The notes under the pieces were generated by a model that saw only the letters and a list, made by a program, of their open reading frames with translations, searched no databases and was not told where the DNA came from. Positions 1 through 7,300 of a stretch of 8,943 bases of DNA are shown here, piece by piece. The stretch lies in assembly GCA_900548315.1 (NCBI GenBank), contig URJU01000087.1:1-8943 (forward strand), read 5' to 3'. A program made the translations under genes and the position numbers. The stretch comes from an uncultured Coprococcus sp. (GTDB lineage: Bacteria > Bacillota > Clostridia > Lachnospirales > Lachnospiraceae). Numbering within the stretch: position 1 is the first letter of the stretch; the number at the start of each line of letters is the position of its first letter.

Positions 1-1
1 G

Positions 2-18
2 TATAATGGCTTTATAAT
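2..18 (+). promoter_or_regulatory. possible -10 elements for glgC at the window edge
   Basis: Two perfect TATAAT hexamers occur, at 2-7 and 13-18, just upstream of the glgC ribosome binding site. The one at 2-7 would give a leader of about 27 bases. The one at 13-18 would start transcription almost at the ribosome binding site, so it is less likely. Any -35 element lies outside the window, so the promoter cannot be confirmed, and AT-rich chance matches are possible. Confidence 0.3.
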
Positions 19-25
19 TTTGCAT

Positions 26-34
26 GGAGAGGTG
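26..34 (+). promoter_or_regulatory. glgC ribosome binding site (decides the start)
   Basis: GGAGAGGTG at 26-34 sits 6 bases before ATG 41. It lies inside the longer reading frame that could begin at TTG 20, so the ATG at 41 is the supported start. Confidence 0.75.
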
Positions 35-40
35 ACTTAC

Positions 41-1309
41 ATGATTAAAAAAGAGATGATCGCCATGCTTCTTGCGGGCGGACAGGGCAGCCGTCTTGGG
101 GTTCTTACATCCAAGCTTGCCAAGCCAGCCGTAGCATTTGGCGGCAAATACAAGATAATCGATTTCCCACTGAGTAACTGTATCAACTCGGGGATTGACA
201 CAGTTGGTGTACTTACACAGTACAGACCACTCAGACTCAACCAGCACATCGGAATAGGTATTCCATGGGATCTGGATAGAAATATCGGTGGTGTTACAGT
301 GCTTCCACCATATGAGAAGAGCAACAACAGCGAGTGGTATACAGGTACAGCGAACGCTATTTATCAGAATATAGAATTCATCGATTATTACAATCCTGAG
401 TATGTACTCATACTTTCTGGAGATCACATCTACAAGATGGATTACGAGCATATGCTTGATTATCATAAGTCCATGAACGCGGATGTAACACTTGCAACAT
501 ATCAGGTTCCTTGGGAGGAGGCAAGCCGATTTGGCGTCGTTATTACGGGCGATGACGGAGTGATCTCTGAGTTTGAGGAGAAACCTGAGAACCCAAGAAG
601 TAATAAGGCATCTATGGGTATTTACATATTCAACTGGAAGATCTTGCGCGAGGCACTTGTGACAATGAAGGATCAGCCGGGATGTGATTTTGGTAAGCAC
701 ATCATTCCATATTGCCATGAGAATGGCAACAAGATCTGTGCATATGACTTCAAGGGCTACTGGAAGGATGTAGGAACTCTTGGCTCATACTGGGAGGCAA
801 ATATGGAGCTTGTTGATATAGTTCCTGAGTTCAACCTTTACGAGGAGTTCTGGAAGATATATACAAAGACAGACGCAACACCGCCTCAGTACATAGACGA
901 GTCAGCGAAGGTGACAAGGTGTATCATCGGAGAGGGAACCGAGATATATGGTACTGTGGAAAACTCAGTTATAGGTTCATGTGTAACTATAGGAGAGGGT
1001 GCGGTCGTTAAGGATTCAATTATCATGAATGGGGTTACGATCGAGGCCGGAGCTTACATAGAAAAGGGTATTATAGCTGAGAATGTAAAGGTTGGAGCAA
1101 ATGCCAAGCTTGGTGTTGGCGAAGAGGCTGTCAACGAGATGAAACCTAATATCTACGCATTTGGCCTTGTGACTATAGGTGAGAACTCAGTTATACCTGA
1201 GGGCGTAACGATAGGTAAGAACACTGCTATATTTGGGGATACAGATCCATCTGATTATCCGGACGGACAGCTCCCAAGCGGCGGTAGTATTATAAAGGCA
1301 GGTGAGTAG
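41..1309 (+). CDS. glgC: glucose-1-phosphate adenylyltransferase, catalytic subunit GlgC
   Basis: GlgC makes ADP-glucose from glucose-1-phosphate and ATP, the committed step of bacterial glycogen synthesis, in the cytoplasm. The 422-residue product has the family's usual length. The N-terminal nucleotidyltransferase domain has an intact nucleotide-binding loop AGGQGSRLG (12-20), then GGKYKIIDFPLSN (34-46), WYTGTANAIYQN (99-110), SGDHIYKMDY with the expected catalytic Asp128, and EFEEKP (177-182) with the sugar-phosphate-binding Lys181. From about residue 295 hexapeptide repeats (TVENSVIG, VTIGEGAVV) form the left-handed beta-helix domain used for allostery and oligomerisation. A TTG at 20 would add seven residues, but the Shine-Dalgarno sequence lies inside that extension, so ATG 41 is chosen. 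glgD follows after 2 bases, so the two subunits are probably co-translated. Family assignment is firm; allosteric behaviour cannot be read from the sequence. Confidence 0.96.
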   Translation: MIKKEMIAMLLAGGQGSRLGVLTSKLAKPAVAFGGKYKIIDFPLSNCINSGIDTVGVLTQYRPLRLNQHIGIGIPWDLDRNIGGVTVLPPYEKSNNSEWYTGTANAIYQNIEFIDYYNPEYVLILSGDHIYKMDYEHMLDYHKSMNADVTLATYQVPWEEASRFGVVITGDDGVISEFEEKPENPRSNKASMGIYIFNWKILREALVTMKDQPGCDFGKHIIPYCHENGNKICAYDFKGYWKDVGTLGSYWEANMELVDIVPEFNLYEEFWKIYTKTDATPPQYIDESAKVTRCIIGEGTEIYGTVENSVIGSCVTIGEGAVVKDSIIMNGVTIEAGAYIEKGIIAENVKVGANAKLGVGEEAVNEMKPNIYAFGLVTIGENSVIPEGVTIGKNTAIFGDTDPSDYPDGQLPSGGSIIKAGE

Positions 1310-1311
1310 AC

Positions 1312-2436
1312 ATGAGAGCATTAGGAATTATTCTGGCAGGTGGTAACAGCAATAAGCTGGGAGATTTATCAGCTAAGAGAGCCGTTGCAGCTATGCCTAT
1401 CACAGGAAGCTACAGAGCAATTGATTTCGCACTTTCCAATATGACCAATTCTCATATACAGAAAGTAGCGGTATTTACACAGTACAACACAAGATCACTC
1501 AACGAGCATCTGAATTCAAGCAAATGGTGGGATTTCGGAAGAAAGCAGGGAGGTCTGTTCATATTCACACCAACCATCACAGCAGCCAATAGCTACTGGT
1601 ACAAGGGAACAGCGGATGCACTTTATCAGAATATCAAGTTCCTCAAGGAGAGCCACGAGCCATATGTAGTTATCGCATCAGGTGATGGAATCTACAAACT
1701 GGATTACAACAAGGTACTCGAGGAGCATATAAGCAATGGTGCGGATATCACAGTCGTATGTAAGGACATGGCACCTGGCGAGGATGACATCAATAGATTT
1801 GGTGTTGTCAAGATGAACGACGATGGACGTATCATTGACTTCGAGGAGAAACCACTCGTGGCTGGAACCAACACAGTTTCTATCGGTGTATACGTAATAA
1901 GAAGAAGACAGCTCATAGAGCTCCTTGAAACATGCGCCAACGAAGGAAGAAATGACTTCGTAAGAGATATTCTCGTGAGATATAAGGGCGTCAAGAGAAT
2001 ATACGGATACAAGATGGATACTTATTGGAGAAATATAGGAACAAAGGAATCGTATTACAGAGCGAATATGGATTTCCTCAAGAAAGATGTAAGAGATTTC
2101 TTCTTCAAGCAGCATCCTGATATCTACTCAAGAGTAGATGATCTTCCACCTGCAAAGTACAATGCAGATGCAGTTGTCAACAACAGCTTGATAGCAAGCG
2201 GATGTATCATCAATGGTACGGTGGAGAACTCTGTAATATTCAAGAAGGTTTATATTGGCAATAACTGTGTGATCAGGAATTCAATCATCTTGAACGATGT
2301 CAATATAGGTGACAATTCCATCATTGAGAACTGTATCGTGGAGAGTCGGGATACTCTTCGTGCGAATACAGTTCATCAGGGAACGCCTGAAGATATAAAG
2401 GTTATAGTGGAGAAGAACTTCAGATACGCTCTCTAG
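1312..2436 (+). CDS. glgD: GlgD, regulatory-type subunit of ADP-glucose pyrophosphorylase
   Basis: This 374-residue paralogue of GlgC is expected to form a hetero-oligomer with it and raise ADP-glucose synthesis; in characterised Firmicutes GlgD has little or no activity alone. It keeps the fold markers YKGTADALYQN (97-107), SGDGIYKLDY with Asp125, RFGVV (162-166) and FEEKP (177-181). The nucleotide loop is AGGNSNKLG (9-17) in place of AGGxGxRLG, so the glycine and arginine that grip the triphosphate are replaced. The downstream lysine-rich segment also diverges (KRAVAAMPITGSYRAIDF). The C-terminal part carries hexapeptide repeats (IINGTVENSVIFKKVYIG). AGGTGAG at 1300-1306, within the end of glgC, is the ribosome binding site, and the genes are 2 bases apart. 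No terminator hairpin follows glgD, so the transcript may run on into spoVG. Confidence 0.95.
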   Translation: MRALGIILAGGNSNKLGDLSAKRAVAAMPITGSYRAIDFALSNMTNSHIQKVAVFTQYNTRSLNEHLNSSKWWDFGRKQGGLFIFTPTITAANSYWYKGTADALYQNIKFLKESHEPYVVIASGDGIYKLDYNKVLEEHISNGADITVVCKDMAPGEDDINRFGVVKMNDDGRIIDFEEKPLVAGTNTVSIGVYVIRRRQLIELLETCANEGRNDFVRDILVRYKGVKRIYGYKMDTYWRNIGTKESYYRANMDFLKKDVRDFFFKQHPDIYSRVDDLPPAKYNADAVVNNSLIASGCIINGTVENSVIFKKVYIGNNCVIRNSIILNDVNIGDNSIIENCIVESRDTLRANTVHQGTPEDIKVIVEKNFRYAL

Positions 2437-2449
2437 TCAAAAGCGTAAA

Positions 2450-2478
2450 AGAGGACTTATACAAAATAATACAAATGA
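2450..2478 (+). promoter_or_regulatory. candidate SigH-type promoter of spoVG
   Basis: AGAGGACTT at 2450-2458 resembles the sigma-H -35 consensus (RnAGGAwWW). After 11 bases comes TACAAATGA at 2470-2478, whose AAATGA core differs from GAATww by one clear base. In Bacillus subtilis spoVG is a classic sigma-H target, which motivates the call. The match is imperfect in both halves and the stretch is AT-rich, so this is a suggestion only. Confidence 0.3.
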
Positions 2479-2514
2479 CAATCTGTGTGTGGGATCACAG
2501 AGTGCGTCAGGGTT

Positions 2515-2521
2515 AAGGGGG
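2515..2521 (+). promoter_or_regulatory. spoVG ribosome binding site (decides the GTG start)
   Basis: AAGGGGG at 2515-2521 is followed by an 8-base spacer and GTG 2530. It lies inside the longer frame that opens at ATG 2485, which argues against that ATG as the start. Confidence 0.75.
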
Positions 2522-2529
2522 TAAACAAA

Positions 2530-2793
2530 GTGCAGGTAACAGATATCCGAATCAGAAGTGTTGAGAAGGAAGGCAAGATGAAGGCAGTTGTCTCCATTAC
2601 CATTGATGATGAATTTGTCGTTCATGACATCAAGATCATAGAAGGTGAGAAGGGAATGTTCATTGCGATGCCGAGCAGGAGGGCATCTGATGGCGAGTAC
2701 AGGGATATAGCACATCCTATCAATACAGCTACCAGAGAGCGTCTGCAGAATATGATACTTGCAAAGTATCAGGAGACTCAGGAAGAAGAATAG
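2530..2793 (+). CDS. spoVG: SpoVG family nucleic-acid-binding regulator
   Basis: SpoVG is a small DNA/RNA-binding regulator of Firmicutes that affects septation, sporulation and, in some species, capsule and virulence genes. With the GTG start the product is 87 residues, near the usual 85-100. It begins in the family pattern, (M)QVTDIRIRSVEKEGKMKA, followed by SITIDDEFVVHDIKIIEG, GMFIAMPSRR and DGEYRDIAHPIN, the most conserved block. The frame stays open upstream to ATG 2485, but the added residues (MCGITECVRVKGVNK) match nothing in the family, and the Shine-Dalgarno sequence directly precedes GTG 2530. The gene lies 93 bases after glgD and is followed by a strong terminator, so it is either the last gene of a glg-spoVG transcript or a single-gene unit from its own promoter. 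The protein family is certain; its targets in this organism are unknown. Confidence 0.95.
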   Translation: MQVTDIRIRSVEKEGKMKAVVSITIDDEFVVHDIKIIEGEKGMFIAMPSRRASDGEYRDIAHPINTATRERLQNMILAKYQETQEEE

Positions 2794-2854
2794 TACTGAG
2801 AGACATTGATACCACATAAGCTATAATTTAGAACAAAGATTATAGGTGATAAGC

Positions 2855-2892
2855 AGCCAGCCATTGCTGTAAAGCGGTGGCTGGCTTTGTTT
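2855..2892 (+). terminator. intrinsic terminator after spoVG
   Basis: Arms 2855-2868 and 2873-2886 pair over 14 base pairs with no bulge (two T-G pairs, the rest Watson-Crick), closed by the loop GTAA, a GNRA tetraloop. TTGTTT follows at 2887-2892. This is the form of a Rho-independent terminator and separates spoVG from the glmU-pth-mfd unit. The T tract is short and interrupted, so some readthrough is possible. Confidence 0.88.
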
Positions 2893-2927
2893 ACGCAGGC
2901 AACAAGCTTAATATATCCCTGCCCGGG

Positions 2928-2956
2928 TTGAAAAAGTGTGCTCGATACAGTAAAAT
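2928..2956 (+). promoter_or_regulatory. sigma-A-type promoter of the glmU-pth-mfd operon
   Basis: TTGAAA at 2928-2933 and TAAAAT at 2951-2956 are separated by exactly 17 bases, and each differs from the vegetative consensus by one base. A start near 2963 gives a leader of about 37 bases before ATG 3000. Its position just after the terminator supports a new transcription unit here. Confidence 0.65.
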
Positions 2957-2999
2957 TGTGGGCAGTAATCAGAAAATAAGATGTGTATAGGAGGCATAT

Positions 3000-3758
3000 A
3001 TGCTAAAAGCGATCATCCTTGCCGCAGGCAAGGGAACAAGAATGAAATCAGATAAGCCAAAGGTCGTACATGAGGTGCTTGGAAAACCTATGGTATATTA
3101 TTCTATAGAGGCTGCAAAAAATGCAGGGTGTGATAAGGTGTGTGTCATAGTGGGATACAAGGCAGATGAGGTTGAGAGTAGCATACACTCCGCATATGAG
3201 AAACTTGGCATTGCGCAGGAGATGAAGGCGAAAGTCTGCTATGCACTGCAGAAGGAGCAGCTTGGAACGGGACATGCGGTAAAGTGTGCATCTGATTTTA
3301 TAGGCAGTGATGGAGATGTCGTAGTTCTCTGCGGTGATACCCCGCTTGTAACGGCAGATACATTGAAACGAGCAATAAGCATACATAGGGCGGATGGAAA
3401 TGGTGTTACAGTCATATCTGCGATGCTGGAGGATCCATTTGGATATGGAAGAATAATCAGAGATGGGCAAGGTCTTGACAGGATAGTTGAGCAGAAGGAT
3501 GCAACGGAGACTGAGCAGGCGGTATGCGAGGTCAACTCAGGTATGTATATATTTAAATGTGATGCGCTGATAAGCGCACTTTCTCAGGTGAAAAATGACA
3601 ATGCCCAGGGCGAGTACTATCTGCCGGATACGATTGGGATAATAAAGGCGATGGGACTTCCAGTGGATGCTGTTCCTATGGAGGATGCGGATCAGATACG
3701 AGGAGTTAATACGCTTGAGCAGCTGGCTGAGGCTGAGGAGATCATGAAAAACAGATAG
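3000..3758 (+). CDS. glmU: GlmU-type uridyltransferase, N-terminal domain only
   Basis: The product matches the pyrophosphorylase half of GlmU, which converts GlcNAc-1-phosphate and UTP to UDP-GlcNAc, the precursor of peptidoglycan and teichoic acids. Motifs in order are ILAAGKGTRM (6-15) with Lys21, QKEQLGTGHA (84-93), LCGDTPL (110-116) with metal-binding Asp113, FGYGRI (147-152), IVEQKDA (162-168), EVNSGMYIF (177-185), EYYLPD (205-210) and IRGVNTLEQLAEAE (233-246), whose Asn237 matches the second metal ligand. The protein stops at residue 252, within the linker helix; normal GlmU has about 450-460 residues and a left-handed beta-helix acetyltransferase domain. No remnant of that domain follows: pth begins 16 bases after the stop, so this is a clean loss rather than a frameshift. 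The acetyltransferase step must be done by another protein. AGGAGG at 2989-2994 fixes ATG 3000. A related sugar nucleotidyltransferase specificity is less likely but possible. Confidence 0.85.
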   Translation: MLKAIILAAGKGTRMKSDKPKVVHEVLGKPMVYYSIEAAKNAGCDKVCVIVGYKADEVESSIHSAYEKLGIAQEMKAKVCYALQKEQLGTGHAVKCASDFIGSDGDVVVLCGDTPLVTADTLKRAISIHRADGNGVTVISAMLEDPFGYGRIIRDGQGLDRIVEQKDATETEQAVCEVNSGMYIFKCDALISALSQVKNDNAQGEYYLPDTIGIIKAMGLPVDAVPMEDADQIRGVNTLEQLAEAEEIMKNR

Positions 3759-3774
3759 AAACGGGGATATATTT

Positions 3775-4335
3775 ATGAAACTTATAGTTGGACTTGGAAA
3801 TCCAGGAGCAAAATATGCCGGAACAAGACACAATGCCGGATTTTCAGTAATAGATGAACTGGCTGAGAGATACAATATAAAGGTGGATATAAGCAAGCAT
3901 AAAGCACTCATCGGAAAGGGCATTATAAAGGGCGAGAAAGTTATACTTGCCATGCCGCAGACGTTTATGAATCTGAGCGGTGAGAGCGTCAGAGCAATAA
4001 TGGATTTTTATAAGCTCACGGTTGAAGATTTGATAGTAGTGTATGATGATATAGATCTTGATGTTGGTAAGCTGCGTATCAGGGAAAAAGGCAGTGCCGG
4101 TGGCCATAATGGCATGAAAAATATTATCCTCCACAGCGGAAGTCAGGAATTTGTGAGGGTCAGGGTAGGGGTTGGAAAGAAACCGGAGCAGATGGATCTG
4201 GCAGATCATGTACTTTCACGTTTTGGCAAAAATGAACTGCCGATTATGAGACAGAGCTGCAGCAGGGCATGTGATGCTTTGGAGGAGATCATCTGTGATG
4301 GTGCAGTGGCTGCTATGAATAAGTATAATGGATAG
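3775..4335 (+). CDS. pth: peptidyl-tRNA hydrolase
   Basis: Pth cleaves the ester bond of peptidyl-tRNAs released by stalled ribosomes and recycles the tRNA; it is generally essential. The 186 residues match the usual length. The start VGLGNPG (5-11) with Asn9, the catalytic His19 in GTRHNAGF (16-23), PQTFMNLSG (61-69) with Asn66, VVYDDIDL (88-95) with Asp91, and GSAGGHNGMKN (106-116) with Asn112 correspond to the known active-site and tRNA-binding residues. The gene starts 16 bases after the glmU-type gene, with a modest ribosome binding site (GGGGAT near 3763). It lies between glmU and mfd as in other Firmicutes, where pth is also called spoVC. Nothing is truncated or unusual. Confidence 0.97.
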   Translation: MKLIVGLGNPGAKYAGTRHNAGFSVIDELAERYNIKVDISKHKALIGKGIIKGEKVILAMPQTFMNLSGESVRAIMDFYKLTVEDLIVVYDDIDLDVGKLRIREKGSAGGHNGMKNIILHSGSQEFVRVRVGVGKKPEQMDLADHVLSRFGKNELPIMRQSCSRACDALEEIICDGAVAAMNKYNG

Positions 4336-4358
4336 GTTTACTTGGAAGGTTATATTGT

Positions 4359-7300
4359 ATGAAAGTGTTGCAGGAACCATTTGAACAACTGAATATAAGC
4401 AAGCAGATCAGAGAATGGCTGGATGCCGGTGACGGGTTCGTGGATGTGATAGGTTCTTCTATGGAAGGGACAGACAGGGTGTTCTTGATGAACAGTATAT
4501 CAGACAGATCTCCGGTGAAACTGGTGCTGACATACAGTGATAAGAGAGCTGAACAGCTGTATAGCGATCTCAGGTTCTACAGCAGGGATGTATATATGTA
4601 TCCAGCAAAGGATATTCTGTTTTTTAGTGCGGATGTGCATGGAAACGCGATAACCAGAAGAAGAATGGATGTCCTGCGAAGACTTGCCTGTGGACAGACT
4701 TGTACGATAGTTGCGACAATAGATGCGATGTTCGATAAGATACCAGCGCTTTCATATATGAACAAGTATGTTATAAACATACATACTGCTCAGAAACTCG
4801 ATGTGGATGAACTCAGACAGAAGTTGTCGGATCTCGGATATGACAAGGTGGACAACGTGGAAGAGCCGGGACAGTTTGCGGTCAGGGGAGGTATCATAGA
4901 TATATATCCTCTCACGGAGGAATGCCCATACAGGATAGATATGTGGGATGATGAGGTAGACACCATCAAGACATTTGATGCTGAGAGCCAGAGGTCTATA
5001 GAGACGGTGGATGCTTTGGTTATCTACCCGGCTGGAGAGATGGTGCTCTCAAAGGATCGCATTGCCCGTGGTATACGAAGGATAGAGGCAGAACTGAAAA
5101 CCTATGCAAAAAAACTGAAGGAGTCATTTCATACAGAGGCGTATGCGCGCATAAAACGGGAGGTGGCAGAACTAAAGGAACAGCTCGTGGAGTTCAGTGC
5201 TGTGTGTGGAGTGGATAGTTACGTTGACTATTTTTACAGCGATACTGTGTCGCTCATAGACTGTCTTCCTGATGATTCATATGTGCTCATAGATGAGACA
5301 AGGAAGGTCACTGACAGGGCTGTGACAGATGAAAAAGGTTTCGTGAGCAGCATGACACATCGTCTTGAAGGTGGATATGTGCTGCCAGGGCAGATGAATG
5401 TTATGTATAGTTATGATGATGTGATAGACAAGGCAAAGCGCTATCATGTAGTGGGATTTGATGCATTTGAGGGATCTGATGACAGAATAAGCTATGCACA
5501 CAGGACAGAGATAAGGTGCAGAGAGGTTCACAGCTACAGGAACAATTTCGATACACTGGTGGCTGATATAAGATCTTGGAAGAAAGAAAAATACAGTGTG
5601 CTTTTTGTCTCTCCATCCTCAGTTGGAGCAAAGAGAATGGTGGATAATCTTATGGATGCAGATATCATCTGTCACTATATGAACGACGCAGACAAAATGC
5701 TCAAACCTCGGGAGGTTGCAGCTGTTGCCGGAAGACTGAGATCGGGATTTATGATACAAGACATGCATATGGTCTTGGTGAGCGAGGGGGATGTGTTTTC
5801 CAGTAAATCCTCATCCGGAAAGCGTACACAGAAGAAATTGCCATATTCAGGTGAGATCATCAAGTCGTTTTCAGATGTGAGTGTGGGTGACTATGTGGTG
5901 CATGAAAAGTATGGTATAGGTGTCTATAAAGGTATAGAGAAGATAGAGTCTGGCGGCGCTTTGAAGGACTATTTGGTGATTGAGTATGCAGAGGGCGGCA
6001 AGCTGTATGTGCTGGCATCTGAGACAGACAGAATACAGAAGTACAGGAGCAAGGAGGGGAGACCGCCAAAGATCAATCGTCTTGGCGGAAATGAGTGGCA
6101 GAAGGTCAGAAATAGAGTAAAGGGACATGTCAATGAAGTTGCGGAACACCTTGTAAAGCTGTACGCTGAGAGACAGTCCAAGGAGGGATATGCCTATTCA
6201 CCGGATTCTGAATGGCAGAAGGAGTTCGAGGAGACATTTCCATATAAGGAGACAGACGATCAGTTAAGGGCCATAGTGGACGTTAAGACGGATATGGAAA
6301 GCAATCGCATAATGGATCGTCTGGTATGCGGAGATGTGGGATTTGGCAAGACGGAGGTTGCAATACGTGCGGCATTCAAGGCGGTTGGGGACAGCAGACA
6401 GGTTGCATATCTGGTACCAACCACCATTCTGGCTGAGCAGCACTATGAGACATTTACTGAGAGGATGAAGGATTATCCGGTTGTCATAAGACTGCTGTGC
6501 AGGTTCTGTACACAGAAGGAGATAAAAAATACCCTCAGAGAGCTTAAGGAGGGTAAGGTAGACATAGTAATAGGAACCCATAGACTCCTGTCCAAGGATG
6601 TTGAGTTTAAGAATCTGGGACTTCTGATAATAGATGAGGAACAGAGATTTGGAGTTAACCACAAGGAAAAGATAAAAGAGATGAAAACTAACGTGGATGT
6701 CCTCACGCTTACAGCTACGCCTATTCCAAGGACGCTTCATATGAGTCTTGTGGGAATAAGGGATATGAGTCTGCTTGAGGAGGCTCCGGTTGACAGGAGA
6801 CCTATACAGACGTATGTAATGGAGTATGACAAGGAACTTGCCAGGGAAGCTATAGCCAGGGAACTTTCAAGGCAGGGACAGGTGTACTACGTGTACAACA
6901 GGGTGAATGATATAGAGCAGTTCACTGCCGAAGTTCAGAAGCTAGTTCCAAATGCAAATGTTGAGTTCGCACACGGGCAGATGGATGGCAGAACACTTGA
7001 GGATATAATGTATCGTTTCAATAAGAAGGAGATAGATGTCCTGGTGTGTACAACCATAATCGAGACAGGACTTGATATACCAAATGCAAATACTATCATT
7101 ATACATGATGCCAACAATTTCGGACTTGCACAGTTATACCAGCTAAGAGGAAGAGTAGGGCGTTCCGACAGAAGTGCATTTGCTTTCATGTTCTATAGAA
7201 GAAATAAGATGATATCTGAGGTTGCAGAGAAAAGGCTGCGAGCCATAAAAGAGTATACTGACCTTGGTTCCGGAGTGAAGATATCCAAGGCTGATCTCAA

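Noticed and set aside
1678..2115. A 145-codon minus-strand frame inside glgD.
   Set aside because: The coding strand is clearly GlgD; the reverse translation shows no domain and no ribosome binding site worth noting.
2482..2501. Small hairpin TCTGTG/CACAGA considered as a glgD terminator.
   Set aside because: Only 6 bp with an 8-base loop and no T tract after it; too weak for an intrinsic terminator.
2485..2529. Upstream extension of spoVG from ATG 2485.
   Set aside because: The extra 15 residues do not resemble SpoVG proteins, and the strong ribosome binding site lies within them, directly before GTG 2530.
2437..2817. A 126-codon minus-strand frame opposite spoVG.
   Set aside because: It is antisense to a well-conserved gene, has no recognisable protein features and runs through the leader and terminator side. 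It is a shadow frame.
2979..2997. A second near match to the Tn5 mosaic end (16 of 19 bases) just before the glmU-type gene.
   Set aside because: Three mismatches, and the sequence flows naturally through AGGAGG into ATG 3000 behind a plausible promoter. It is most likely coincidence, not a chimeric join, though read coverage across it would settle the matter.
6264..6740. A 158-codon minus-strand frame across the Mfd motor motifs.
   Set aside because: It overlaps the Walker A and DEEQ coding region, whose conservation explains the bases. No independent protein signal.
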